The notes: a model not told the origin generated them from the letters alone. 51,104 bases of DNA from Oscillospiraceae bacterium (GCA_017427645.1 JAFRSI010000072.1:1-51104); one strand, 5' to 3'; positions 36,810 through 45,361 are shown, numbered from the stretch's first letter. Made by a program: numbers and translations.

Positions 36810-37997
36810 TCAGCGGCTTTTTCCGCAGAAGGTGCGGGGATAGTCGGCCCGCAGGGCGGCACAGGCCATCCGGGCGGTCTCCTCGTCGGCAAAGACGCCG
36901 AAGACCGCGCTGCCGCTGCCGGACAGCATGGCGCCCCGCGCCCCCAGGGCCGCTAGGCGGCGCTTCAGGGCGAAAGTCTCCCCCTCCGGGTCCAGCACCC
37001 GCTCAAACGTGTTGCGCATGGCGGCGCATACGCCGTCCAGATCGCCCCGCTCCAGGGCGTCGGCCATGGGACCGGCGCCGCCGGCGTCATAGCAGCCCCG
37101 GCTGTCGATGAGACCGTACATCTTGCCGGTGGAATAGGCGGCCTCCGGCTTTACCAGAACGAACCAGCACGCCGGCAGCGGCGGCAGAGGCGCCAGCCGC
37201 TCCCCCCGGCCCAGGGTCAGTGTCGTGCCGCCCCGGACGCAGAAGGGCACGTCGCTGCCCAGCTCCGCCGCCATGGCCTCCAGCTCGGTGTCCGGCAGAT
37301 CGGGGGCGTATATCCGCCGCAGGGCCCGCAGCACAGCCGCCGCGTCGGCGCTGCCGCCGCCCAGCCCCGCCTGCATGGGCAGGCGTTTCCGGAGATGGAT
37401 CGAAACGCCGTCGTTGGCGATCTCCGTATAGGAGAAAAACTTGACAGCGGCTTTGTAACAGAGGTTTGTCTCGTCCACCGCCAGGGACGGGTCGTCGCAG
37501 GTCAGGACCACGTCCCCACCGCCGGTGTGGCCGGTGACGGTCAGCGTGTCGCACACGTCCACCGTCTGCATGACGCTGACCAGCTCGTGGTAGCCGTCGG
37601 GCCGCTTCTGTCCCACGTTCAGCAGCAGATTCACCTTGGCAGGGGCCTGCTCGGTGACGGAAGTCTCCTCCGCCTCCGGCACGGACCGCAGGGCCCGCTC
37701 CACCGGCAGGGCCAGCAGCACCGCCAGTACCGCCTCCGCCAGGGAGACCGCCAGGGCCGCCCCCCGCTGGACGCCGGGAGCCAGCAGCCGGGTGGACTGC
37801 ATCAGCATGAAGTTCAGGGCGGCAAAGGCCAGGGCGCACTGCCACAGCAGCCGCAGGAAGGTCCTGTCGGCCAGCTTCTTCCGTTCCGCCGACATGGCGC
37901 GGGGATAGCCCAGCTTGCCGGGCAGCAGGACGCTGAGGCTGGCGTAGAGCAGCATGAGAACGGGCACCGTGAAGGCGCCGGACCAATACCGGAACAT
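36810..37997 (-). CDS. ispE: 4-diphosphocytidyl-2-C-methyl-D-erythritol kinase with N-terminal membrane domain
   Basis: Residues about 112 to the end (395) are a complete GHMP kinase of the MEP isoprenoid pathway. The start is QAPAKVNLLLNVGQKRPDGY, the ATP loop PMQAGLGGGSADAAA and the C-terminal motif MLSGSGSAVFGVF. Residues 1-110 form a separate domain with three hydrophobic helices (about 8-28, 52-72, 79-99) not found in classic IspE, which is a soluble protein of about 290 residues. The ATG at 37995-37997 has GGAGGTGA 5 nt upstream, so the long form should be made. At the joint a GGAGGAG lies 6 nt before a GTC codon, exactly where a separate IspE would begin. Confidence 0.9.
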   Translation of the reverse strand: MFRYWSGAFTVPVLMLLYASLSVLLPGKLGYPRAMSAERKKLADRTFLRLLWQCALAFAALNFMLMQSTRLLAPGVQRGAALAVSLAEAVLAVLLALPVERALRSVPEAEETSVTEQAPAKVNLLLNVGQKRPDGYHELVSVMQTVDVCDTLTVTGHTGGGDVVLTCDDPSLAVDETNLCYKAAVKFFSYTEIANDGVSIHLRKRLPMQAGLGGGSADAAAVLRALRRIYAPDLPDTELEAMAAELGSDVPFCVRGGTTLTLGRGERLAPLPPLPACWFVLVKPEAAYSTGKMYGLIDSRGCYDAGGAGPMADALERGDLDGVCAAMRNTFERVLDPEGETFALKRRLAALGARGAMLSGSGSAVFGVFADEETARMACAALRADYPRTFCGKSR

Positions 37998-38031
37998 GAA
38001 ATCACCTCCGTCACTGTGGGGTGGGATGGGG

Positions 38032-38064
38032 AAAAAGGCCGCCGAGGGGCGCTCGGCGGCCTTT
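38032..38064 (-). terminator. Terminator of the DUF1015 gene
   Basis: AAAGGCCGCCGAG and its complement around a 4-nt loop, followed by TTTTTCCCC on the minus strand. It lies about 18 bp after the DUF1015 stop and before the ispE ribosome binding site. Confidence 0.88.
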
Positions 38065-38081
38065 GGCAATGTGCGGAACTC

Positions 38082-39362
38082 TTACCGGATCTTGCGGGCC
38101 TCGATGTAGTAGCGCTTATCCTGGGCGTGGCCCATGGAGAAGGTCTTGCGGGGCAGCACGCCGTCGGCCATAACGGTCTTGAACAGCTGCTCCTTGCCCA
38201 TGGCGGGCAGCAGGAAGCCCATATTGCCCTCCTTGCCGCCCAGCTGGCGGGTCACATCGTCGCCGTGGATGTAGTCGATCTCGATGTCCTTGCCCTTCAG
38301 ATAGCCGTCCAGGAAGGTCTGCAGGGTGGCCACAGCCAGCTGCTTGGCGGGGTGGGGCACTGTGAAGAAGGTATCGTGGCCGGGCCAGACAAACTCGATC
38401 ACATGGCCCTCGCCCTTGCCCTCGTAGGCGTCGGGATAGGCGGCCTGGAAAGCGGCCATGAAGTCCTCCACGTCCACGCCGAAGAGGACCCGGTGGATAG
38501 GCTCGAACTGCAGGGCGTCGTCGTGGTTGTTCACCACCTCCACCAGGGCATACCGGGCGGGCAGCTTCTTCCACTCGGCCTCGGTGAGTCCCTTCTTCTG
38601 CTCCTCAAAGCAGGCCTTGGCGGTGGCCAGGGAGTGGTTGCCGTCGCCCACGGCGAACAGCAGGGGCGCCGCGCCGGAGAGGTTGTACTTGGCCATCTGA
38701 GCCTCATCGGAGCACAGACCCCGCAGGGCGTCGGCCACGGCGTCCATCTGGGTCTCGGAGAGCTTGTAGCCCTTGATGTGGCCGCCGTTCTGCATCAGAT
38801 CAAAGTCGTATACCACGTCCATGGTATCGGCGGCGGCGGTCAGCGGCTCGATGACGGTCTTGTCGGGGTCGTCGATCAGCAGCATCACGTGGGGCAGCTC
38901 GATGGGGGCGTTGCGGCGGACGCGGGCCCGGGGCGGGATCCGCTCGGTAACGGTGGCCTCGGTGGCCCGGATCAGGGCGCCGCTGCCGGGGGTGAAATCG
39001 TAGTCGTCCAGATCCACCATGCCGATGAGTCCGTGGCGGATCCGGCCGTCGGACTGCTGGCGCTCAATGTAGATCAAGGAGCCGGGCAGCGTCTCAAACA
39101 CGCCGTCAGAGAGGTATTTGTCCATAGAGGCGTTGATATCGCCGATCAGCTCGTCCACGTTGGGGGCCTTCAGATTGGCCTCCGGCAGGATCAGACGCAG
39201 CGTAGAGGGCGCGTCGCCCACCTGCTCCTCCACGGCAGCCCAGTAATCCGGCTCCGAGGTGAACTGGTCGCAGGCCACCACGGCCCACTTGGTCATATCC
39301 TGCCCCTTGGGCAGCAGGATATCGGCGGGATAAAAGCCCAGCTTGTCAAACTTCTCGTTCAT
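38082..39362 (-). CDS. DUF1015 family protein
   Basis: A 426-residue soluble protein of the DUF1015 family, common in anaerobic bacteria and of unknown activity. Recognisable elements are the N-terminal VACDQFTSEPDYW segment, the central AVGDGNHSLATAKAC motif typical of the family, and a C-terminal GNMGFLLPAMGKEQLF stretch. Ribosome binding site GGAGGAG is close to the ATG, and promoter and terminator delimit a single-gene unit. In some genomes the family sits near serine or phosphoglycerate metabolism genes; nothing here informs on function. Confidence 0.9.
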   Translation of the reverse strand: MNEKFDKLGFYPADILLPKGQDMTKWAVVACDQFTSEPDYWAAVEEQVGDAPSTLRLILPEANLKAPNVDELIGDINASMDKYLSDGVFETLPGSLIYIERQQSDGRIRHGLIGMVDLDDYDFTPGSGALIRATEATVTERIPPRARVRRNAPIELPHVMLLIDDPDKTVIEPLTAAADTMDVVYDFDLMQNGGHIKGYKLSETQMDAVADALRGLCSDEAQMAKYNLSGAAPLLFAVGDGNHSLATAKACFEEQKKGLTEAEWKKLPARYALVEVVNNHDDALQFEPIHRVLFGVDVEDFMAAFQAAYPDAYEGKGEGHVIEFVWPGHDTFFTVPHPAKQLAVATLQTFLDGYLKGKDIEIDYIHGDDVTRQLGGKEGNMGFLLPAMGKEQLFKTVMADGVLPRKTFSMGHAQDKRYYIEARKIR

Positions 39363-39418
39363 GTTTCTCCTCCTTCGTTTCCTGAGCGGGCGCCGCGCGC
39401 CCCGTTTCTCTGCATATC

Positions 39419-39447
39419 ATTATAGCGAATGAAGCCGCCTATTTCAA
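39419..39447 (-). promoter_or_regulatory. Promoter of the DUF1015 gene
   Basis: TTGAAA at 39442-39447, 17-nt spacer, TATAAT at 39419-39424 on the minus strand, about 55 bp before the ATG. Confidence 0.85.
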
Positions 39448-39551
39448 TTCTCCGGGCGAAATATTTTGCAAAAACAGGCGCTCTTCTGCATAGAAACACG
39501 GCTCGAGGGCCATGCTATGGCCATATCGCATGCACGTTGGGAGGAAACACC

Positions 39552-39755
39552 GTGAAACTCATTGACAGACTCGCCCTGATCCTGGTGATCGTGGGGGCAT
39601 TGAACTGGGGCAGCGTGGGCATCTTCGGCTTCGACTGCGTGGCCTTTCTCTGCGGCGGCCAGATGGCCGTGCTGAGCCGCATCATCTATTCCCTGGTGGG
39701 CCTGGCCGGACTGTGGTGCATCACGCTGCTGTTCCGGGACCGGGACGAGGAATAA
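39552..39755 (+). CDS. DUF378-type small membrane protein
   Basis: A 67-residue protein with two membrane helices (about 5-24 and 40-60) and the motif ALNWGSVGIFGFD characteristic of DUF378 proteins (YuzA-like), whose function is unknown. It starts at GTG with GGGAGG about 8 nt upstream. The frame is open further upstream without a better site. It is one of the few plus-strand genes in this part of the window and is followed by its own terminator. Confidence 0.88.
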   Translation: MKLIDRLALILVIVGALNWGSVGIFGFDCVAFLCGGQMAVLSRIIYSLVGLAGLWCITLLFRDRDEE

Positions 39756-39770
39756 GCCGTCACACTGTGA

Positions 39771-39796
39771 GAAAGCCGCCCCGACGGGCGGCTTTC
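39771..39796 (+). terminator. Terminator of the DUF378-type gene
   Basis: GAAAGCCGCCC and its complement around a 4-nt loop, 15 bp after the stop codon. The U-tract is short (TTTC), so strength is uncertain. Confidence 0.65.
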
Positions 39797-39827
39797 CTCA
39801 TACATCGTTCAAGGCCGGTACTGCGGT

Positions 39828-41567
39828 TCACTTCACCGCCAGCGCCTTGACCATTTCCTTGTCCGGGGCCACGGTAATGGTCCGGTAATCGGTGTAGATC
39901 ACCATGCCCGGGCGGCTGCCGGAGGGCTTCTTCACGTACCGCACCGGGGTGTAGTCCACGTCGACCCGGCCGCTCTCCCGGCCCTGGGAGAACCAGGCCG
40001 CCAGCACCGCCGCCTCATAAACGCTCCGCTCGTCTGCCTCCGCTCCGTCGGTGCAGAGGATCACGTGGGAGCCGTGGATCTTCTGTGTGTGGAGCCAGAG
40101 ATCGCCCCGCCGGGCCGTGCGGCAGGTCAGCTCGTCGTTCTGGGCGTTGCTGCGGCCCACCAGGATCCGCAGGCCGGCTGAGGACCGGAACTCCCGGGGC
40201 TTCGAGGCCCGCTTGGGCGCATTCCGCTTCCCGCCCCGACTGCGGAGATACCCGCCGCTCTCCAGCTCGGCGCGGATATCGAGGAAGTCCTGTTCGCTCT
40301 CTGCCTGGCTCAGCTCCTGGAGCACGCTCTCCAGATACGTCAGCTCGGCCCGGCCCTTTTCCAGCTGCTCTGTCAGGATCCGCTCGGCGGTCTTGGCCTT
40401 GGCGTACTGCTTGAAATACCGGGCGGCGTTGGCTTGGGGGCTCAGCCGCCGGTCCAGCGGGATCTCCACCTCCGGGCAGCCCTCCTCGTAGTAGTTGGGG
40501 GCCGTCAGTCGTGCCTGTCCCCGCTCCATGCGATAGAGATTGGCGGTGATCAGCTCGCCCCACAGCCGCAGCCGGTCCCGGTCCCGGGTCCCGGCCAGCT
40601 CCTTCTCCTGGGCGGCCAGCTTCCGCCGCACCCGGTCCCGGGCGCTGGCGGCGGTGCGCAGCAGGTCCTCCCCCCGCTGGCGCACCCGCTCTGCCTGCTC
40701 CCGCTGCTCGTAGAAGCTGTCCAGCAGGGCGCTAAAGCTCTCGGTCCGCTCACAGGCGGCCCAGGTGCCGTACTGCACCGGTGAAAAGTAGGTAAAATCC
40801 ACGGGCTTTCCGTCCCGAAGGATCACATTCGGTGTAAAGTCTTTTTGCATTACATGGCTTTGCCAATCGGAAAAAGAACGCCAAAGATCCTCTCCCCTTT
40901 CATCCCGGCGGGCGTCGCTCTCCCCCAGGGCGCGGCAGACGATCTCCCGGGCCACCAGGGGCGATACGGCGGTGTAGGTGTCCACCAGCCAGCGGTCCAG
41001 GGTTTCCCCCTCCGGGCACAGGGACAGGGCGGACAGGAAGTCCTCCTTCCCTTCTGCCAGGGGCGAGCGCTTGTCCGGTGCCGAGGGCAGCCGATACAGA
41101 AGTCCCGGCAGCACCTGGCGCTGGGGCGAGGTCTCCAGATCCAGGCGGCGCAGGCAATCCACGATGTGGCCGTCGGCGCGGCAGAGGATCAGATTGGTCC
41201 GGCGGCCCATCATCTCCAGGATCAGGCGGTAGTCCTCCGCCTCTCCCAGCTCGTCGGCGGCGCGGACGGTCAGCCATACCACCCGCTCCAGGGGCGCCTG
41301 CTCCAGGGCCGTGATGACGCCGCCCTGGAGGTACTTGCGCAGCAGCATGCAGAACATGGGGGGCTGGGCCGGGTTGTCCCGGAGCAGCTCCGTCAGGTGG
41401 AGCCTCGGTCCGCTGGGGCTGGCGCACAGCAGCAGACGGCCGCCCCGGCGCAGGCTCAGCACCACCTGATCGCGGGCCGGCTGCTGGATCTTGTCAATTT
41501 TCGCCCCCACTGCCCTGGGGGCCAGCTCCGCCGTGACGGCGGCAAGGCATACGGCGTCCAGCGGCAT
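39828..41567 (-). CDS. rqcH: NFACT family protein, RqcH-like
   Basis: A 579-residue protein with the NFACT-N domain (MPLDAVCLAAVTAELAPRAVGAKI), a central HhH and coiled-coil region (about 290-430) and the C-terminal NFACT-R domain with RGDLWLHTQKIHGSHVIL. Bacterial RqcH binds stalled 50S-peptidyl-tRNA complexes and directs alanine tailing; older annotations call these fibronectin-binding proteins. ATG at 41565-41567, AGGAGG 8 nt upstream, overlapping the Mini-RNase III stop as TGATG. The frame is open upstream through that gene but out of its phase. Confidence 0.92.
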   Translation of the reverse strand: MPLDAVCLAAVTAELAPRAVGAKIDKIQQPARDQVVLSLRRGGRLLLCASPSGPRLHLTELLRDNPAQPPMFCMLLRKYLQGGVITALEQAPLERVVWLTVRAADELGEAEDYRLILEMMGRRTNLILCRADGHIVDCLRRLDLETSPQRQVLPGLLYRLPSAPDKRSPLAEGKEDFLSALSLCPEGETLDRWLVDTYTAVSPLVAREIVCRALGESDARRDERGEDLWRSFSDWQSHVMQKDFTPNVILRDGKPVDFTYFSPVQYGTWAACERTESFSALLDSFYEQREQAERVRQRGEDLLRTAASARDRVRRKLAAQEKELAGTRDRDRLRLWGELITANLYRMERGQARLTAPNYYEEGCPEVEIPLDRRLSPQANAARYFKQYAKAKTAERILTEQLEKGRAELTYLESVLQELSQAESEQDFLDIRAELESGGYLRSRGGKRNAPKRASKPREFRSSAGLRILVGRSNAQNDELTCRTARRGDLWLHTQKIHGSHVILCTDGAEADERSVYEAAVLAAWFSQGRESGRVDVDYTPVRYVKKPSGSRPGMVIYTDYRTITVAPDKEMVKALAVK

Positions 41568-41974
41568 CAGGCATCCTCCTCCATCATGGCGGCAAACAGC
41601 TCGTTGATACGTTCTCTCTGTCCGCTGAGCCACAGCCAGCCCAGCAGCGCCTCCAGGGCCGTAGCCTGCTGATACTCGGAGCGGCTGGCGTGCTGGGGAA
41701 TGGTGTGGACGTTGGCGTTGCGGCCCCGGCGAAATACGTCGTGCTCCGCCTCCGTCAGCAGCGGCAGGATCCGTCCGGCCGTCTCCGCCTGTTTGGGCGC
41801 GCAGACCAACTCCACTGCGGCCCGGTGGAGTCCCTTGCCGGTGGCTCGTCCGTGGACGCACAGCCAGGTGCGCACCAGCAGCTCGTACACCGCGTCGCCT
41901 ACGTGGGCCAGGCCGATGCTGCTGATGGCCCGCAGCTGATCCTGTGATAGCGTTACATTGAAATAATCCGTCAT
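41567..41974 (-). CDS. mrnC: Mini-ribonuclease III
   Basis: A 135-residue endonuclease consisting only of the RNase III catalytic domain, without a dsRNA-binding domain; it matures 23S rRNA in Firmicutes. The signature helix HVGDAVYELLVR and the second acidic motif EALLGWLWL are present. The ATG at 41972-41974 has AGGA upstream and a strong promoter 28-56 bp away. A long open frame continues upstream but is antisense to the DUF362 gene and not coding. Confidence 0.94.
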   Translation of the reverse strand: MTDYFNVTLSQDQLRAISSIGLAHVGDAVYELLVRTWLCVHGRATGKGLHRAAVELVCAPKQAETAGRILPLLTEAEHDVFRRGRNANVHTIPQHASRSEYQQATALEALLGWLWLSGQRERINELFAAMMEEDA

Positions 41975-42001
41975 GGAGTCCTCCCGCAGCGTGTTTTCCC
42001 T

Positions 42002-42030
42002 ATTATAGCCCGCCGGGACGGCTTTCGCAA
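42002..42030 (-). promoter_or_regulatory. Promoter of mrnC-rqcH
   Basis: TTGCGA at 42025-42030, 17-nt spacer, TATAAT at 42002-42007 on the minus strand. The -35 overlaps the left arm of the 18-bp palindrome. Confidence 0.85.
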
Positions 42031-42043
42031 GAGCGCTCTTGCG
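42026..42043. promoter_or_regulatory. 18-bp perfect palindrome between divergent promoters (candidate operator)
   Basis: CGCAAGAGCGCTCTTGCG is self-complementary without a loop. Its left arm contains most of the -35 of mrnC and its right arm most of the -35 of the DUF362 gene. A dimeric regulator bound here would act on both promoters. No known consensus is recognised. Confidence 0.65.
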
Positions 42044-42067
42044 GGGCGGGAAAAAAGGTGATATCAT
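42039..42067 (+). promoter_or_regulatory. Promoter of the DUF362 gene
   Basis: TTGCGG at 42039-42044, 17-nt spacer, TATCAT at 42062-42067 on the plus strand, 30 bp before the ATG. The leader would be short and includes the AAAGGAGG ribosome binding site. Confidence 0.7.
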
Positions 42068-42097
42068 GGCCCCGAATGAGAGAAAGGAGGCGCGGCC

Positions 42098-43249
42098 ATG
42101 GGATACGATATAGCGCTGACGCCGTGCCGCAGCTATGAGCGGCAGGAGGTGGAGCAGGCGCTGGCGGAGGCCCTGGAGGCCACGGGCGGCCTGGACTTCG
42201 TGCGCCCGGGCATGACGGTGGCGCTGAAGGTCAATCTGGTGACGGCCATGAAGCCGGACCGGGCCGCCACCGTCCACCCGGAGGTGGTCCGCGCCCTGGC
42301 GGCGGAGCTGGTCTGCCGCGGCGCCAAGGTGATCGTCGGCGACAGCCCCGGCGGCGTCTTCACCGCCCCCTACGTCCGGCTGGTGTACGACGTTTGCGGC
42401 ATGACGGCCGCCGCTGCGGAGGCGGGCGCCCTCCTCAACGACGACTTCACCCAGGCCGAGGCGGACTTCCCCGCAGCCGCCCGGGCCCGCCGCTTCCCGT
42501 ACACCGCATGGCTGGGCAAGGTCGACGCCATCATCGACGTGTGCAAGCTGAAGACCCACGGCATGATGGGCATGTCCTGCGCGGTAAAAAACTTCTTCGG
42601 CGCCATCCCCGGCACGAAAAAGCCGGAGTTCCACTACCAGTATCCCCGGACGGAGGACTTCGCCCACATGCTGGTGGACCTGTACGAGTATTTCGCCCCC
42701 CGGCTGTGCGTCTGCGACGCGGTGGTGGCCATGGAGGGCAACGGCCCCACCCAGGGCACACCCCGGCCCATGGGCTGCCTGCTGGTCTCCCGCTCCGGCC
42801 ACCTGCTGGACCGGACGGCAGCCGGTCTTATCGGCCTGGGAACGGAGGACGTACCCACCCTGCGCGCGGCGGCGGAGCGGGGCCTGCTGCCGGCGGAACC
42901 GGCGGTGTACGGCGACCCGGCCGTTTTCGCCGTGCCGGATTTCCGCACGGTACCCACACAGGCGGCGGTGAATTTCCACATCCTGGGCGGCGGTCCTCTG
43001 GGCCGGCTGTCCGACCGGGTAATGGAGCGGGTGCTGACCGCCCGGCCCCGGCTGACGGCCTCCCTCTGCGTGGGCTGCGGCAAGTGCGCCGGCGTCTGCC
43101 CTGCCGAGGCCATTTCGATGGTGCAGGGCAGGCCCTCGATCCGCCGGGACAAATGTATCCGCTGCTTCTGCTGCCAGGAATTCTGCCCCGTGGGGGCCAT
43201 GCGGGTGGGGCGGCACCCCCTGGCCCGTCTCCTGGGCGGCAAGTCCTGA
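42098..43249 (+). CDS. DUF362 protein with two [4Fe-4S] ferredoxin motifs
   Basis: A 383-residue protein. Residues about 1-300 are a DUF362 domain (KVNLVTAMKPDRAATVHPE, CKLKTHGMMGMSCAVKNFFG). The C-terminus carries two ferredoxin motifs, CVGCGKCAGVCP and CIRCFCCQEFCP, for two [4Fe-4S] clusters. Such proteins are probable redox enzymes or electron carriers of unknown substrate in anaerobes. AAAGGAGG precedes the ATG at good spacing. It is divergent from mrnC, with shared regulatory sequence in between, and is followed by a strong hairpin terminator. Confidence 0.92.
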   Translation: MGYDIALTPCRSYERQEVEQALAEALEATGGLDFVRPGMTVALKVNLVTAMKPDRAATVHPEVVRALAAELVCRGAKVIVGDSPGGVFTAPYVRLVYDVCGMTAAAAEAGALLNDDFTQAEADFPAAARARRFPYTAWLGKVDAIIDVCKLKTHGMMGMSCAVKNFFGAIPGTKKPEFHYQYPRTEDFAHMLVDLYEYFAPRLCVCDAVVAMEGNGPTQGTPRPMGCLLVSRSGHLLDRTAAGLIGLGTEDVPTLRAAAERGLLPAEPAVYGDPAVFAVPDFRTVPTQAAVNFHILGGGPLGRLSDRVMERVLTARPRLTASLCVGCGKCAGVCPAEAISMVQGRPSIRRDKCIRCFCCQEFCPVGAMRVGRHPLARLLGGKS

Positions 43250-43296
43250 TACCTGCCGCATGCTAAAGGTATTATACTTTACATTTTTCTGCAAAA

Positions 43297-43325
43297 GGAC
43301 GGCGGCCGTTTCCGGCCGCCGTCCT
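43297..43325. terminator. Bidirectional terminator between DUF362 and M42 genes
   Basis: GGACGGCGGCC and its complement around a short GTTTCC-type loop, with AAAA before and CTTCTTTTCTTG after. It serves convergent genes ending at 43249 and 43356. Confidence 0.85.
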
Positions 43326-43355
43326 TCTTTTCTTGCTCTTATACCTCTCCGCCGC

Positions 43356-44414
43356 TTACGCATCCACGGTGTAGCCGATCAGCAGGCGGAGGGTATTCTC
43401 CGCCCCCAGCCGGTGGCTGCGCTCGTAGCCGTGGGAGGCGTAGACGCCGGGGCCGATGAGGCCGTGCCGCAGGTCATGCCCGGCGCCCAGGGTGGCCTCC
43501 ACGTCGGAGCCGTAGTGGGGATAGATGTCCACCGCGTAATCGGCGCCGGATGCCATGGCCGCCGCCGTCAGCGCCTTGACCACCTCGTAGCTGTAGGGGC
43601 CGCCGCTGTCCTTGGCGCAGATGGAGACCTGCCGCTCGGTGCAGGTCAGGCCCTCGCCCACGCAGCCCATATCCACGGAGATGGCCTCCGTGACGCCGGC
43701 GGGCACGCTGGCGCAGCCGCCGTGGCCCACCTCCTCGTACACGGTGACGTGGGCCCATACGGAGCGGGTGGGCTTTGCGCCGCTCTCCTTCAGGTATCTG
43801 GCATATCCCAGCAGGATGGCCACACTGAACTTGTCGTCCAGGAAGCGGCTCTTGATATAGCCGCTCTTCGTGATGCGGGTCCGGGGCTCGAAGCAGACGA
43901 TATCGCCCACGGCCACGCCCAGCTTTTCCGCGTCCTCCCTGCTGTTCACGTCCTCGTCCAGCACGATCTCCACCGTGTCCCAGGACCGGCTGGTCTCGTC
44001 GTACTTGCCGTTGACGTGGATGGAGGCGTTGATCAGCTGACAGGTGCCCTCCAGCACGCCGTGGAACTTGGTGACGACGCGGACGTTCTCCGCCTCGGCG
44101 TTGTTGGCGTTCATGCCGCCCAGGCGGGTCACCGCCAGCCGTCCGTCGGACTTGACCTGGCTGACCATGCCGCCCAGGGTGTCGGTGTGGGCCTCCAGCA
44201 GCAGTCCGCCGGCGGACTCGTCCGTGCCCTGTGCCAGCTGTACCAGCACGCCGCCCTTCACGGTGCGCTGCGGAGCGTACCCCAGCTCTGCAAAGGCGTC
44301 AAACACCCACTGCGCAGCCGCCTCCGTGTACCCCGTGGGGGAATCCACGGCCAGCAGGCCCGCCGCCGCGTCTATGATGTGATCCGTATAGCGCTCCAGC
44401 GCGATCTTTTCCAT
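43356..44414 (-). CDS. M42 family metallopeptidase (glutamyl/deblocking aminopeptidase type)
   Basis: A 352-residue dinuclear metallopeptidase. Metal ligands and catalytic residues appear as EAHTDTLGGMV, SRFLDDKFSVAILLGY and EEVGHGGCAS, and the C-terminal metal-binding region is near GPGVYASHGYERSH. These form large tetrahedral assemblies that trim peptides in the cytosol. It adds to the peptide-degradation genes of the window (Opp, PepF, PepD). AGAGGAG lies upstream of the ATG; it follows the mscS-type gene by 28 bp and is probably in its operon. Confidence 0.92.
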   Translation of the reverse strand: MEKIALERYTDHIIDAAAGLLAVDSPTGYTEAAAQWVFDAFAELGYAPQRTVKGGVLVQLAQGTDESAGGLLLEAHTDTLGGMVSQVKSDGRLAVTRLGGMNANNAEAENVRVVTKFHGVLEGTCQLINASIHVNGKYDETSRSWDTVEIVLDEDVNSREDAEKLGVAVGDIVCFEPRTRITKSGYIKSRFLDDKFSVAILLGYARYLKESGAKPTRSVWAHVTVYEEVGHGGCASVPAGVTEAISVDMGCVGEGLTCTERQVSICAKDSGGPYSYEVVKALTAAAMASGADYAVDIYPHYGSDVEATLGAGHDLRHGLIGPGVYASHGYERSHRLGAENTLRLLIGYTVDA

Positions 44415-44442
44415 ATGCTCTCCTCTTTCGCTGTGTTTTGTC

Positions 44443-45252
44443 TCAGTCTTCCTTCACCAGACGCACGGCGATCCGCTCCTCCGGATCGTCGATGCCGTTG
44501 TCGGCCAGCGCCTTGCTGCAGTGCTCGATCAGGTCGAAGTACACGTCCCAGTAGGAGCCGGTGTCGCACCAGGCCCGGACGGTGAAGATGTAGGTGTCGT
44601 CATCCACGGCTGTCAGCCGGGCAAAGGCCGACGGATCGGTCAGCACGCCGGGGGTGCCCTGGGCCGCGCCCAGCAGGACGGACTTCACCAGCTCGGCGTC
44701 GATGTCGTTGGTGATCTTGAAGTCCAGGTCGATGCGGCGGGTGTCGTTGGCGGAGAAGTTGGTGACGGTGGCGTTCATCAGATCGCCGTTGGGCACCAGG
44801 ACCTTCTTGTTGTCCAGGGTCATCAGGGTGGTGTAAAAGATGCTGATGTCGCTGACCACGCCCTCGGATCCGCCGGACTCGATATAGTCGCCCAGCTTGA
44901 AGGGCTTGAAGATCAGGATCATCAAGCCGCCGGCCAGGTTGCTCAGAGCGCCCTGGAGAGCCAGGCCCACCGCCAGGCCGCAGGAGGCCAGCACCGCCAC
45001 CACGCTGGACATGGACACGCCCAGCACCTGGATGACGGAGATGATGAGGATCACGTACAGCAGGATCTTTACGGCCTTCTTGGCCACGTTCTTCACGGTC
45101 GGGTCCGTGTTTATCCGGTCGATGGCCTTGTCGGCCCCACGGCACAGCAGCTTGACCACGAAATAGCCCACGATGAGCACCACGATGGCCAGCAGGATCT
45201 TGCCGCCGTAGGTGGTGGCGAAGTCAATGACGTTCTTGGTGAATTCTCCCAT
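44443..45252 (-). CDS. mscS: MscS-family mechanosensitive channel
   Basis: A small-conductance mechanosensitive channel of 269 residues with three N-terminal membrane helices. The pore helix is GLAVGLALQGALSNLAGG, followed by the typical MILIFKPFKLGDYIE entry to the beta domain, where VPNGDLMNATVTNFS is conserved. It releases solutes on hypo-osmotic shock. The ATG at 45250-45252 has GGGAGG about 9 nt upstream. The frame extends further upstream, but the promoter lies there. Confidence 0.95.
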   Translation of the reverse strand: MGEFTKNVIDFATTYGGKILLAIVVLIVGYFVVKLLCRGADKAIDRINTDPTVKNVAKKAVKILLYVILIISVIQVLGVSMSSVVAVLASCGLAVGLALQGALSNLAGGLMILIFKPFKLGDYIESGGSEGVVSDISIFYTTLMTLDNKKVLVPNGDLMNATVTNFSANDTRRIDLDFKITNDIDAELVKSVLLGAAQGTPGVLTDPSAFARLTAVDDDTYIFTVRAWCDTGSYWDVYFDLIEHCSKALADNGIDDPEERIAVRLVKED

Positions 45253-45309
45253 AAAAGTATACCTCCCTTTCCTTTTTCCGCGGCCTGCGCCGCGGGAGCT
45301 TTCGCGCTT

Positions 45310-45338
45310 ATCATACCACACCGGGCAGCCTTTGTCCA
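45310..45338 (-). promoter_or_regulatory. Promoter of mscS-M42
   Basis: TGGACA at 45333-45338, 17-nt spacer, TATGAT at 45310-45315 on the minus strand. It is divergent from the cobalamin riboswitch promoter. Confidence 0.75.
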
Positions 45339-45361
45339 CGGGTCGTTTTTTCGTGAAATAC

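Noticed and set aside
39429..39551. N-terminal extension of the DUF378-type protein
   Set aside because: The added 41 residues have no ribosome binding site and do not resemble the family; the GTG at 39552 has GGGAGG at good spacing.
41975..43363. Upstream extension of the Mini-RNase III frame
   Set aside because: Antisense to the ferredoxin DUF362 gene; the promoter of mrnC lies at its beginning.
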